A stretch of 64,000 bases of DNA, from the NCBI GenBank assembly GCA_029838195.1, contig JALGVJ010000001.1, positions 124,001-188,000 on the forward strand, written 5' to 3'. The notes beneath the pieces are model-generated. The model did not search any database. It saw nothing but the letters and a program-made list of their open reading frames with translations, and was not told the DNA's origin. Made by a program: the position numbers and the translations under genes. Numbering within the stretch: the first letter of the stretch is position 1; each line of letters starts with the position of its first letter. Below are positions 37,960 to 47,685 of this stretch, piece after piece. The DNA comes from Promethearchaeota archaeon. GTDB taxonomy: Archaea; Asgardarchaeota; Lokiarchaeia; Sigyniarchaeales; SOKP01.

Positions 37960-40900
37960 ATGAAAATTAAGAGAAACATTCGGCTAAAATACGAATTAAA
38001 TGGCAATATCTTTTCTCAACGTGGAGATATTGATTTTGGTGGAGATATTCAAAGAGTTAGAAAGTTTGTGGAGAAGATTAATCAAAAAAAAGAATTAATC
38101 AAAATTCCTGAACCTGCACTTCGTACCGGGTTGATTAATGGAGTCGATATAATTTTTGAGGTTTATAATTATTTATTAAAGATATATAAAAAAGAAATCA
38201 ATCAGGAAAATTTAAATGAAGAATTACACGAATATTTAAGAGAAGAGATGGGCGATGAGGATTTAGAGAAGATACTGATTTCATATTTAGAAGAATTTCC
38301 TCCTCCCGCAATTTTCAATAATGAATTAACCCCCAAGGAGTATTTAGAAAAGGAAATAGGAAACCGTAAAAATGAGGTTCTTCTTTTGGAGGATCTCATC
38401 ATTCTCTGGATTGGAAACGAAAATCCTTCTTTTACTCAATATCTAGAATTTTTTGATGATGAGATTTTAGAAAAGACTACAAATTATTCCATTTTTTTAG
38501 AGAAAACAATTACTTTTTTTGAAAATAAGCCTCCTTTCGGTCCAAAAAATGAATCCATAATAGAAATGTTACAGGAGCCTTCAAGAGAACATCCGAACTC
38601 GATAAAAGATCAATTAGAGTATATTTTAAAAAATTGGAGTCATTTAATTGGGGATCTTTATTATAAAATTCTCTTGGCCTTGGATTTAATCAACGAGGAG
38701 GAAAGATTAAGAGGGTTAGGGGCAGGAGAATCCAAGGTTTATGTATATGATCTGTCCGAGGAGGAGCATTATACTCCTGATAAAGATTGGATGCCCAAAG
38801 TCGTAATGATTGCAAAAAATGTATATGTTTGGTTGGATCAACTTTCTAAAAAATATGGACGTAACATTACAAAACTCCATGAAATTCCTGATGAAGAATT
38901 AGATATCTTAAGTAATCGAGGATTCACGGCTTTATGGCTCATTGGCGTTTGGGATAGAAGTCAAGCTTCTAAGACCATAAAACGATGGTGCGGAAATCCC
39001 GAAGCAGAAGCCAGTGCGTATTCCATTTATGATTACGTGATATCACCTGATTTAGGTGGTCCGGATTCTTTTTATAATTTAAAGGAAAGAGCATGGAGGC
39101 GAGGAATTAGATTAGCATGTGATATGGTCCCCAATCACATGGGAATCGTTTCAAAATGGACAATTGAACATCCTGATTGGTTTATTTCATTACCTTATCC
39201 CCCCTTTCCTTCGTATAGTTATACAGGAGCTAATTTATCCGGGCACCCGAATATAGGAATCTATTTGGAAGATAAATATTATACCCGAACAGATGCCGCC
39301 GTAACCTTCAAACATGTTGAATTTAATACGGGTATCACGCGCTATATTTATCATGGAAATGATGGAACGCACCTTCCATGGAATGATACGGCTCAATTAA
39401 ATTATCTTCTTCCTGAGGTTAGAGAAGCTGTCATTCAAAAAATAATAGAAATTTCGCGAATTTTTCCCATTATTCGATTTGACGCCGCAATGACTTTAAC
39501 CAAAAAACATTATCAACGACTTTGGTTTCCCGAACCAGGTACTGGTGGCGCAATTCCTTCCAGAGCAGAACATGGTCTCACGAAGGAAGAATTTGATAAA
39601 GCCATGCCAAATGAATTTTGGAGAGAAGTTGTCGATCGCATTAATATAGAAAATCCGGACACTCTTCTTTTAGCAGAAGCTTTTTGGTTATTGGAAGGAT
39701 ATTTTGTTAGAACTCTTGGCATGCATCGTGTATATAATTCAGCTTTCATGAACATGTTACGAGATGAAGATAATGCTAAATATAGGCAAGTATTAAAAAA
39801 TACCTTGGAGTTTGATCCTCAAATTTTAAAACGTTTTGTCAATTTCATGAATAATCCCGATGAAGAGACCGCAATAAAGCAATTTGGAACGGGAGATAAG
39901 TATTTTGGCACGTGTACTTTACTGGTTACCATGCCGGGATTACCCTTGTTTGGACATGGACAAATTGAAGGTTTTAAAGAAAAGTATGGAATGGAGTATA
40001 GACGAGCGTATTGGAACGAAGAAATTGATTGGGATCTTGTCAAGCATCATGAAGATACCATTTTTCCATTAATGAAAAAACGATATTTATTCGCAGACGT
40101 AGAACATTTTGTTTTATATGATTTTTGGGAAGGAGATCATGTGAACGAGGATGTATTTGCTTATTCAAATCGATACGGAAATGAAAAAGCTCTCGTAATT
40201 TATCACAATAAATTCGCTGAAACAAGAGGGTATATAAAAAATTCTGTTGCATTTAAAGGAACAAAAGAGAGTGAAACACTCACGCAAACCACGCTTGCAG
40301 AAGCATTAGATCTTCCAAAAGATAATTATTGCATTTTTAAAGATTTTAAAACTGGACTTGAATACATTAGAAAGAACGCAGATTTACATGAAAAAGGATT
40401 ATATATAGAACTTTTCGCTTATAAAGTATATGTTTTTATGGAATTTCAGGTGGTTCGTGATAATGAATTTTTTCATTATGCTAAATTACATGAATTTTTA
40501 GGCGGAAGAGGAGTTCCAAACATCCAAGAGGCTTTACAACAAATCATTTATCAACCATTACACAATGCTTTATCGGAGTTGTTAAATAAGAACATGTATG
40601 AAAAAATATTAAACATGAGGATGATTGATTCTAATGCTTTAGAAGAAATTGCCGCAAAATTACATTCCTTCTTCCAATTGGTTAAAAAATATACGAATCG
40701 CCACGTTATTGATGATTCAATAATAGTGGAAGAAATATTGACAAAAATTAAAATCATTAAGTCCATGGAACTTCTCATTTCTGAAATTTCGATTCCTCAA
40801 GATTTAAAAAGATTCCTAATTGATTTACCTCCTCAAGATGAGTTCGAAAATGCTATCTTGCTCACTTGGAATTTCATTCATCTTATTGGTAAACTTAATT

Positions 40901-41373
40901 CTAAAGAAAACCACGAACGAGAAAGCATTTATTGGATTGAAGAATGGCGGTTAACAGAAGTAATGAGAAATATTTTGGAAAAATTTAAGTTTCAAAACAC
41001 GAATGAAATTGAAAATGCAATTGCTCTTATTAAAATAATGATACTCTATCAAAAATGGTTTTTTAATATAGATATTAATGATAAAAAATCAGAGCACCTT
41101 TTAATTCAAATTTTTGGCGACAATTTAATCAAATCCTTTTTAAAAGTAAATCAATTTCAAGGAAAATTATGGTTTAATGCAGAGGCCTTCGATTCTCTTA
41201 TTAAATGGCTTTCTCTATTAGCAATAATCAACTCATTTGTGAAAAAAGATTCTTATTCTCACGAACGTCTTAAGGATTTTTTGATTACCATGAGATCTTG
41301 GAAATCTGCTGCTTTAAAATCTGAGTATCAAGTAAAAAATGTAATAGATATCATTAAATCTAAAAATCTTTAA
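37960..41373 (+). CDS. Large GH13 alpha-amylase-family protein
   Basis: 1137 residues, no signal peptide. Residues 1-265 are a helical N-terminal region of unknown role; the GH13 barrel spans about 290-720, with DMVPNH (about 386), IRFDAAM (nucleophile Asp, about 505), LLAEAFW (acid/base Glu, about 569) and region IV NNPDEETA (about 629), where the usual His of NHD is Pro. A beta-sandwich-like segment and a helical C-terminal region (about 830-1137) follow. Region IV with Pro is known in some GH13 subgroups, so it can still be active. Substrate unknown; probably an alpha-glucan or oligosaccharide-processing transferase or hydrolase. Confidence 0.88.
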   Translation: MKIKRNIRLKYELNGNIFSQRGDIDFGGDIQRVRKFVEKINQKKELIKIPEPALRTGLINGVDIIFEVYNYLLKIYKKEINQENLNEELHEYLREEMGDEDLEKILISYLEEFPPPAIFNNELTPKEYLEKEIGNRKNEVLLLEDLIILWIGNENPSFTQYLEFFDDEILEKTTNYSIFLEKTITFFENKPPFGPKNESIIEMLQEPSREHPNSIKDQLEYILKNWSHLIGDLYYKILLALDLINEEERLRGLGAGESKVYVYDLSEEEHYTPDKDWMPKVVMIAKNVYVWLDQLSKKYGRNITKLHEIPDEELDILSNRGFTALWLIGVWDRSQASKTIKRWCGNPEAEASAYSIYDYVISPDLGGPDSFYNLKERAWRRGIRLACDMVPNHMGIVSKWTIEHPDWFISLPYPPFPSYSYTGANLSGHPNIGIYLEDKYYTRTDAAVTFKHVEFNTGITRYIYHGNDGTHLPWNDTAQLNYLLPEVREAVIQKIIEISRIFPIIRFDAAMTLTKKHYQRLWFPEPGTGGAIPSRAEHGLTKEEFDKAMPNEFWREVVDRINIENPDTLLLAEAFWLLEGYFVRTLGMHRVYNSAFMNMLRDEDNAKYRQVLKNTLEFDPQILKRFVNFMNNPDEETAIKQFGTGDKYFGTCTLLVTMPGLPLFGHGQIEGFKEKYGMEYRRAYWNEEIDWDLVKHHEDTIFPLMKKRYLFADVEHFVLYDFWEGDHVNEDVFAYSNRYGNEKALVIYHNKFAETRGYIKNSVAFKGTKESETLTQTTLAEALDLPKDNYCIFKDFKTGLEYIRKNADLHEKGLYIELFAYKVYVFMEFQVVRDNEFFHYAKLHEFLGGRGVPNIQEALQQIIYQPLHNALSELLNKNMYEKILNMRMIDSNALEEIAAKLHSFFQLVKKYTNRHVIDDSIIVEEILTKIKIIKSMELLISEISIPQDLKRFLIDLPPQDEFENAILLTWNFIHLIGKLNSKENHERESIYWIEEWRLTEVMRNILEKFKFQNTNEIENAIALIKIMILYQKWFFNIDINDKKSEHLLIQIFGDNLIKSFLKVNQFQGKLWFNAEAFDSLIKWLSLLAIINSFVKKDSYSHERLKDFLITMRSWKSAALKSEYQVKNVIDIIKSKNL

Positions 41374-41587
41374 TTTTTTCCCCTGATAAATAAATAATTT
41401 AAAGTAATGAAAAAATCAGGAACCCTTTTCTGAATTTAATAAAAAATTTATTAGTATTTTAAAAGATAATATCGAATTTTTAATCCATGGAATTAAAATA
41501 ATAGCAATTTAAGTCAAAATCTTTTAAATAGGGTCTAATATAACTTAATGAGAAGCATGAAATAATAGATCTATCTATTCTTCATCA

Positions 41588-42739
41588 TTAAATGGTCATA
41601 CCTAAATCAAGTGATTTATCTCTTATTTGAATATTATCAGAAATCTTACAATTTGGGCCTACAACGGCTCTTTCTAACAGGACATTGTCTCCGATTTCAC
41701 AATTATTACATATTACGGTTTCCTTGATTATACATCCTTCTCCAATCTTCACGTTATCCCAAATCACGCTTTTCTCTACAATGGTATCTTGGCCAATACT
41801 AACATGATTCCCTATACTACATAATTCTTTTATTTTTACTCTATTTGCTAATTCCACGTATTCTCCAAAACAAGTCGTTCGTTCTATGATGACATCTTGC
41901 CCCGAATTTATAATTCCTGTAACAAAGATTCCATCGTACTCCGTCCCTTTAGGCGTAATGGGCCAAGCATATTTTCTCAAAAGGTCCCAATTCGCCCATA
42001 AATAAGTTTGAGCATTCCCACAATCTAACCAATAATAATCCTTAACAAATCCGAATAAATTATAATTATTTTCTAGTAAATATGGAAACACTTCTCCCCC
42101 AAAATCCATTAAACGTGTCTCATGTAAAATATCTCCCATCTTTTTATTAAAAGCATAAATCCCTGTATTTATAACATTAGTATGGAGAAATAAATCCGTT
42201 CTTTGTGCCATCGTACTTAAATATAACTCCATAGGTGCGGGTTTCTCCAAAAATAAATATATTCTACGATCACCATCTAAAAGCACGACACCATACTGAG
42301 ATATATGGGTATCCACCGTTTTCATCGATATCGTAGCTATACCGCCTTTCTTGAGGTGAAACTGCATGAATTCCTTCATGGGTAGATTCGTGACAATATC
42401 AGCCATCGAAACTATAATATTTTCAGAATCAAAGTGATCAGTGAGAAGCCTATAAGCATCAGCCGTTCCCTTGCTATCATTGATAATGCATTCTAATTCA
42501 ACATCCCCTAACCGTTCTTGAGTCCACGTTTTCTTAATATATTCTTCTAATTTTTTCCCCATGAAGGCTAACGCTACAATAATGTGTTTTATCCCAGCAT
42601 AGGTTAAATGAGCAATGGAAAAATCTATCATTGGGACATTTGCGACCTTGATTAGAGGTTTTGGAATTTCAGATGTTATTGGCATGAGCCTAGTTCCTTT
42701 TCCTCCAGCTAAGATCATGGCACTCCAATCTCTGGACAC
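41588..42739 (-). CDS. Sugar-1-phosphate nucleotidylyltransferase with beta-helix
   Basis: 383 residues. N-terminal nucleotidyltransferase with AMILAGGKGTRLMPITSE and PKPLIKV (catalytic G.G.R.P..PK), SMADIV for the metal Asp, and left-handed beta-helix repeats from about residue 275 (TIVEKSVIWDNVKIGEGC). Similar to GDP-mannose or glucose-1-P pyrophosphorylases. The start is a GTG at 42739 with a strong SD (GGAGGGTG, minus, 42748-42755). It could supply the sugar nucleotide for glycan or glucan synthesis linked to the GH13 gene next to it. Confidence 0.88.
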   Translation of the reverse strand: MSRDWSAMILAGGKGTRLMPITSEIPKPLIKVANVPMIDFSIAHLTYAGIKHIIVALAFMGKKLEEYIKKTWTQERLGDVELECIINDSKGTADAYRLLTDHFDSENIIVSMADIVTNLPMKEFMQFHLKKGGIATISMKTVDTHISQYGVVLLDGDRRIYLFLEKPAPMELYLSTMAQRTDLFLHTNVINTGIYAFNKKMGDILHETRLMDFGGEVFPYLLENNYNLFGFVKDYYWLDCGNAQTYLWANWDLLRKYAWPITPKGTEYDGIFVTGIINSGQDVIIERTTCFGEYVELANRVKIKELCSIGNHVSIGQDTIVEKSVIWDNVKIGEGCIIKETVICNNCEIGDNVLLERAVVGPNCKISDNIQIRDKSLDLGMTI

Positions 42740-43075
42740 TTAGAAAACACCCTCCAAGATTAAAAACTATTAACTATTGTCTTGTAAAAAGATGTTATTT
42801 AAAGGATTAAAGGTTTGTGACCCTAAAATATTTTTTTTTAAAAATTACAACATAAAATGGATTAGTAAAAAATTTTCCTTTTGTTTACTAATATAAATTT
42901 GGCTTTATAATTTTAACGCTCGTTTAATGAATTTTAAGAATTCATTAAATGCTCTATTCTTTTAAATGATATATCCATTATCTATGATTCTCACGTTATT
43001 TAAATTAAGATTAAGGCCCTTTTATTAATGATAATTGCGTTCAAGCAATAACATGTCTTAAATTGCATGTAAAAT
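42740..43075. other. Intergenic, 336 bp, with a long hairpin
   Basis: Spacer between two minus-strand genes. Holds the GTG SD at 42748-42755 and an inverted repeat at 42921-42951. No ORF or RNA gene seen. Confidence 0.45.
42921..42951. repeat. Inverted repeat, 13-bp stem
   Basis: CGTTTAATGAATT-TTAAG-AATTCATTAAATG can fold into an 11-bp perfect stem extended by a G-T and a C-G pair, with a 5-nt loop. It is between the GalT-like gene and the nucleotidyltransferase gene, about 180 bp upstream of the latter's start. Could be an operator or processed RNA hairpin; the T-tract for a terminator is lacking. Confidence 0.55.
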
Positions 43076-44350
43076 TTAAGAAAGGGCATGTTTTTTTTCT
43101 AAATCTTTTAAGGTTTCTCTAATTTTCCTTGCAGTTTGATGAGGAAGCATGCGGGCAACTCTCATGTCATCTGCTAATTCAGCACCTCCGATGATTTCAT
43201 GAGGGATTAAATCACCAAAAAGATGAAAATTAGCATCATAACCGAAAGGACAATTATTAAATAAGATATTCCGGTTAGGGTCAATATTTAGAGAGTCTAA
43301 TGCGATAGAGATTTTTTTTAATCCCTCTGCTAAATCTTTAAACTGATTAATATTTAATTGAGAAAATCTTCTCACGTGTTCTTTTGGATGAAATCGTATG
43401 TGATAATTTCTTACGGGGCTTCCTGTTGTATACCATATCCAATAGGGCGTTTTCATTATAATGCGATCACTATTTCCGTGAGTAGTTGTACAAAGTTGGC
43501 AATGATCTCCCATTTCTTTAAAAGCTTCCAAATATCCTTCCAAGCGGCTTCCATGACCGTCCATGTTTAAATCTATATAAATTTGTCCGTGGATTCTGGG
43601 TTGGCTCCCTCCTGCTTTTGTCCCGATATTAAAGAAAGGAGAAACAGGAATATCATAAAAATCTCGCTCAATTGCTTCTTGCACGCAATGGAGTATGGTT
43701 GCTTTCATGGATAAAAATATACCGGTCAATACATCCACGGGAATTAAATGAAAACAGCGAGAGGGATAAAAATGCCTTGAAATGGTAAGTAAATTAATAC
43801 CCCGGGCTAATTTGAGATGGGGTGGTAATTGTTTTTTGATTCGAATCTCTAAATCTTCATCAATGATTCTACACATGGCGGGATATCTATTTATTAAGGT
43901 GAGAGCTTTAACAGATTCATCAATTCTTACTGCCTTACGAGGCATTGCAGTGAAGGCATTATCTATTATCTTTTCATCTTCTGCAATCACCACGGTATAT
44001 CCATCTCCTAGAGGATTTCCTCTCTCATCTTTAATGATCTTTCCTTCTGTAATGGTCATGAAAATGTCTTTAATGCTTATTATGGTATCTTCCGAGCAAC
44101 GGATTTTTTCAATTTTCTTCTCAATATTTTCAATATTTTTAGGGCGTTTAGCACGAACGGGACTTAGATAAGCATAATGACCATAAAACCTTTTTTTTTC
44201 TTTTCTAAGCCCGAACTCTTTAGAATGGATGGTGACCGTGCTTAATGGGTCCCATCTTTTTATGGGAATATCATAGATATCTTTAAAATTATATTTTTTG
44301 ATTATGCCCCATTCCATAAATTTTATTTTTTTAGGATCAAGTCGTTCCAT
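43076..44350 (-). CDS. GalT/HIT-superfamily nucleotidyl transferase-like protein
   Basis: About 424 residues. The motif QPRIHGQIYID resembles the GalT active site HPHGQ; the second His is kept and the first is Arg. A CQLC pair follows (possible zinc), and a late FHLFGDL resembles the GalT C-terminal histidine motif. It probably transfers or cleaves a nucleotidyl-sugar phosphate. Start set at ATG 44350, which has GAGGG nine nt upstream (44359-44363); an upstream TTG at 44365 is in frame. Next to a sugar nucleotidyltransferase, consistent with Leloir-like sugar phosphate metabolism. Confidence 0.7.
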   Translation of the reverse strand: MERLDPKKIKFMEWGIIKKYNFKDIYDIPIKRWDPLSTVTIHSKEFGLRKEKKRFYGHYAYLSPVRAKRPKNIENIEKKIEKIRCSEDTIISIKDIFMTITEGKIIKDERGNPLGDGYTVVIAEDEKIIDNAFTAMPRKAVRIDESVKALTLINRYPAMCRIIDEDLEIRIKKQLPPHLKLARGINLLTISRHFYPSRCFHLIPVDVLTGIFLSMKATILHCVQEAIERDFYDIPVSPFFNIGTKAGGSQPRIHGQIYIDLNMDGHGSRLEGYLEAFKEMGDHCQLCTTTHGNSDRIIMKTPYWIWYTTGSPVRNYHIRFHPKEHVRRFSQLNINQFKDLAEGLKKISIALDSLNIDPNRNILFNNCPFGYDANFHLFGDLIPHEIIGGAELADDMRVARMLPHQTARKIRETLKDLEKKHALS

Positions 44351-44421
44351 GATTTTTTCCCTCAATTTTATTTATTATTCCTATTTCAAGAGATTTCTTG
44401 ACAAAACTTATAATCAATAAA

Positions 44422-45309
44422 TTAGACGTGTTCATTTAACTTAATTTCTTTCTTTTTAATGCCAAGAATTCCGGGAATTTGTTCAATTTCATCTCGAATT
44501 TGATCATATTGTTCATCATTTAAGTGCACGTAAACTTCATAGAGACATTTATCGAGTTCCCTACATGCGCCTGCTGTATAAATGAGCTTGATGGAATTTT
44601 CGTGTTCTGAAAAAATTTTGGAAATTTGATGAATAATATTTATGTTCGTTTGTTCTCCGAATAGTATCATAATTTTTTGAACGGTGGTTTCATTAATAGG
44701 AATGACCTCTATTTTTATGGAATCACCTGTCATCCGATATCCGATAAAATAATTTTGCTTTTTCCGACTTGCTTCTCGTATTCTTGACAAAAAATTAAAA
44801 GATAAGGGAATAGATTTTCTCTCTTGTAAATTTTTGAAATTTATTAGCATTCCCTCCGTTTCAATATTTTTTAGAGCCAAACTTTTATAAAATTTTTGAA
44901 ATTCAGCGGTTAGGAGATTGTATGCATAGATTACCTTTTCTTTTTCACTAGGGGGTGGAAATGTTAAATAAAATGCTTTATACAAGTCTGGATATTCCCT
45001 TAAAGTGACAACTAAATCATTTAATATTTTTTCATAATACCCGTAATCGGGCTCTTCTTCTGATAAAATGATTGAGATTAAAATTAATTCTGTTCGGCCT
45101 CTTGCCCATTTTGAATCCAGTTTAAAGATCAAGTTTGCTGTTTTTATATTTTTTGAAAAATTATGAGTGAAAAACCCTTCTTCTTCTGTATAAATTAAAC
45201 TCTTTATTTGGTCCATGATCTCCTCACCCAGGTCGTCGCTTAAATTTTCTGGAATGGTGAAATAGATCTCTGCCCCGAGAATTCTATTGAAATAAATGAC
45301 AATTAGCAT
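44422..45309 (-). CDS. Longin-like N-terminus with possible ACT C-terminus
   Basis: 295 residues, not a known family. The N-terminal 120 residues read LIVIYFNRILGAEIYFTIPE and then predicted beta-alpha elements, like the longin/profilin-like domains that Asgards pair with GTPases. The last 75 residues (IHQISKIFSEHENSIKLI ... IRDEIEQIPGILGIKKKEI) have a beta-alpha-beta-beta-alpha-beta pattern reminiscent of ACT domains. 71 bp upstream of the GalT-like gene on the same strand. Role unknown; regulatory or scaffold is a guess. Confidence 0.6.
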   Translation of the reverse strand: MLIVIYFNRILGAEIYFTIPENLSDDLGEEIMDQIKSLIYTEEEGFFTHNFSKNIKTANLIFKLDSKWARGRTELILISIILSEEEPDYGYYEKILNDLVVTLREYPDLYKAFYLTFPPPSEKEKVIYAYNLLTAEFQKFYKSLALKNIETEGMLINFKNLQERKSIPLSFNFLSRIREASRKKQNYFIGYRMTGDSIKIEVIPINETTVQKIMILFGEQTNINIIHQISKIFSEHENSIKLIYTAGACRELDKCLYEVYVHLNDEQYDQIRDEIEQIPGILGIKKKEIKLNEHV

Positions 45310-45426
45310 GAGAATAATTGATTATTTTTTTCTTTCAAAATCTAAAATTAATCATGCATAAAATTATTCATGGTCCTTTTTCATGTTTTTCTTTTTATTT
45401 TAAAAAGATTTGGATCATGTCATGTA

Positions 45427-45870
45427 TTAAAAAATGTATTTCATGAGAATTCCGTTAAATTTAAACCTTCTAAAAGCCATTTTATGGCAATTTTCAAGCC
45501 TATCAAGTTTCTGGGAAATATACAAAACGTTCCATGTCTTTTTTGAAGTTAAAATGTCGAATTTTTCTTCCTTCACCATGGAAATAATTTTTTCACCACA
45601 TCCACTTAATCCCAATGAGAATAAGAGAGAAATACTTCATGAATAGGATACAGACCCATGGCTTTTAATTTAGTCATGATCTTTCTTGCTGATAAGGGGG
45701 ACGTCGTAGTATCAATCATTAAGCGTTCATCCTAATTTTCTATGATATAAATGCTCGCATTACCTTTCACTCCAAACATTTCCGCATCAATGAGATGCCA
45801 TTTCTCATTAAATTTCCCTTCGTATCTCACGAAATGGCTTTTCACGTCTATTAAGAATTTCTTTTTTTCA
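45427..45870 (-). pseudogene. Metallo-beta-lactamase-fold hydrolase pseudogene
   Basis: The minus strand reads WHLIDAEMFGVKGNASIYII followed by TAG (45732-45734), then LMIDTTTSPLSARKIMTKLK and VFLSYSHWD, then TAA at 45606-45608. The next bases in the +1 frame read SGCGEKIISMVKEEKFDI. This fits an MBL-fold gene in which the metal motif H.H.DH (FLSHSHWDHSGCGEK-like) has lost one base in its final His codon and carries Tyr for the first His. A nonsense codon and a frameshift make it non-functional. The 3' half is also missing. Not transcribed with neighbours as far as can be told. Confidence 0.7.
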
Positions 45871-46280
45871 TTGTCATTTTGAAAGAAATTAACCAGATAA
45901 ATGATTAAATAAATGTTTATTTAAATTTTTAATAAAACTTTTCCATGATAAGCTTGAAAATGAACGATTTTTATAATTTTATTTAAATTATTCGAATGAT
46001 GCTAAAAAATATTCAGCATACTATAATTGATTTTTAGAAAAATTTAATTTATATTTTAAAATAAGAAAGATATTTTTCTTCATTAGATTTTTGTAATAAT
46101 GGATTAATTTAAAAATTAAAACCTTAATAAGAAATACTTAAATAGGAAACAAGCTTATTGGGAATACCTTTAAAAAGGGAAGAAATATTAACCCGATAAA
46201 AAAAAAGATTTATATATAATCTTATAATAATTATCTATATAGAAAAATTACACCGGAAAATAGGTTGTAAGGCGATTTTA
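45871..46280. other. Intergenic upstream of the RHH gene
   Basis: AT-rich; includes the TATA at 46209-46220 for the RHH gene at 46281. No ORF, RNA gene or repeat found. Confidence 0.4.
46209..46220 (+). promoter_or_regulatory. TATA element for the RHH gene
   Basis: TTTATATATAAT, identical in its 12 bases to the element before the second GPH symporter (51435). It lies about 65 nt before the ATG, giving a leader of about 40 nt that carries a weak SD-like GGCGA. Confidence 0.5.
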
Positions 46281-46574
46281 ATGAAAATAGTCACTGTAAA
46301 TATCCCAGAATCATTTATCGATGTCATTGAGAAGTTAGTAGGTGAAAATGGTATATATCCTTCAAGATCTGAATTAATTCGTTGTGCAGTACGCGACTTT
46401 CTTTTAAAAGAGTTACAATCTGCAAAGGATTTAACTCTTCTTAATGAACCGGAATTTGAAGAATCCGTGAAAGATGATAAATATGTAAAAATTCCTATTG
46501 AACGAATTGGAGAAAATGATGAACCCATCAGGGAATTTAAAACTTATAAGATTATAAAACGATTAGAATATTAG
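46281..46574 (+). CDS. Ribbon-helix-helix (CopG-type) DNA-binding protein
   Basis: 97 residues. KIVTVNIPESFIDVIEKLV then YPSRSELIRCAVRDFL is the RHH beta-strand and two-helix pattern, with the S-R-S-E at the turn. A C-terminal acidic tail ends in IKRLEY. Probably a dimeric repressor. Located between the decayed MBL gene and the MtrH gene. It has its own promoter and a T-rich terminator. Confidence 0.85.
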   Translation: MKIVTVNIPESFIDVIEKLVGENGIYPSRSELIRCAVRDFLLKELQSAKDLTLLNEPEFEESVKDDKYVKIPIERIGENDEPIREFKTYKIIKRLEY

Positions 46575-46604
46575 TTTTGGGATGAAGTTAGGAGGGCATT
46601 AATT

Positions 46605-46663
46605 TATTTCTATTTTTCTTTTTTTTATTTTTTTAATCAACTTCTCTTTTTTTTTTGTTTATT
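46605..46663 (+). terminator. T-rich terminator after the RHH gene
   Basis: Runs of T (8, 7 and 10) broken by short interruptions (TTTTTTTTATTTTTTTAATC, CTCTTTTTTTTTTG) begin about 35 nt after the RHH stop on the plus strand, fitting an archaeal U-tract terminator. Confidence 0.5.
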
Positions 46664-46806
46664 TGGACATTTTAAAATCTCTCTCACGCTACAAGAGAAT
46701 ATTTTTTATTTCCGATCAGCTTTAGGAAATTCTTATTTCAACTGGTTGCAAGTATTCTCTTTAAAATAATAGTTGGATAAAAATAAACGCTTGTAAAAAT
46801 AAAGTT

Positions 46807-47685
46807 TTAATCAATTAAATTAATATTATGTTCTCTCACTACTTTTTTAAATTCGTGCGCTTGATACGCTGATGCAAAACATTCTTTTGCATCCTCAATT
46901 GCCCCATAGAAAATAAAATTCGAAAACCACGAGGCTATGAACATGATGCTAGCTTTTCGAAACTTGGTATGGAATTTAACGTTCAATCGAGGAGAAGAGT
47001 ATTTGAATAGAAAAAGAGTAGGAGCTGTTCCCACGGGTAAATACAAGGAAGTAGAAACTAATCGTTGAAATTCTAAAATGTGAGCTAATGATTCCAAATT
47101 TACAACGCCTCCATCTATCCAAATTCTTTCTACTCCTAATTTTTGAACGCCTTGAATTAAAGATTGACCGGTGGATTCATCCTTTTTCGTAATGTAATTA
47201 AATCTTTGTGTGGAAGTCATGTTTTCCGAACCAACAATCAATATGACGATGGAATTTATCTTATTTTCACGAATGACCTCTAATTCTTTTGGATTTTTTA
47301 GATTAGAAATGGTGTTATAAATGTAATCCATGGGTTTTATTCCCCTTTCTTTTAAATATTGAATACCTGCCATGCGTGCTTCAAAAGTTCCTCCCAAAAC
47401 AAAAGGAGTCTCAAAATTATCGAGATAAAATGAAAGATATCGTTCTATGGACTCAGGAGTATCTCCTGAGATTTCAATTAAACCCGGCAAGTGGTATTTT
47501 TCTGATAATTCAAAGTGTTGTTTTATCCGTTTTTTTGCTTTTTCATCGTTAAATTGGGAAGGATTCATTCTATCTACGATCGTTTCTCCTTGATAAAAAA
47601 TGGTTCCAATAAGAACAGGGGGCAATTCAAAATTTCCCCGACCTAATTTCACGTTATTATAAATAAAAGGATCTTTTTCAGACAT
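46807..47685 (-). CDS. MtrH-family methyltransferase
   Basis: 292 residues matching the MtrH family (tetrahydromethanopterin S-methyltransferase subunit H and stand-alone relatives). PPVLIGTIFYQGETIVD, the SGDTPESIERYLSFYLD block and a PFVLGGTFEARMAG TIM-barrel strand are typical. MtrH moves a methyl group from tetrahydromethanopterin to a corrinoid. No other mtr genes are nearby, so it may act with a separate corrinoid protein, as stand-alone MtrH homologues do in Asgards, rather than in the full Mtr complex. Confidence 0.85.
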   Translation of the reverse strand: MSEKDPFIYNNVKLGRGNFELPPVLIGTIFYQGETIVDRMNPSQFNDEKAKKRIKQHFELSEKYHLPGLIEISGDTPESIERYLSFYLDNFETPFVLGGTFEARMAGIQYLKERGIKPMDYIYNTISNLKNPKELEVIRENKINSIVILIVGSENMTSTQRFNYITKKDESTGQSLIQGVQKLGVERIWIDGGVVNLESLAHILEFQRLVSTSLYLPVGTAPTLFLFKYSSPRLNVKFHTKFRKASIMFIASWFSNFIFYGAIEDAKECFASAYQAHEFKKVVREHNINLID

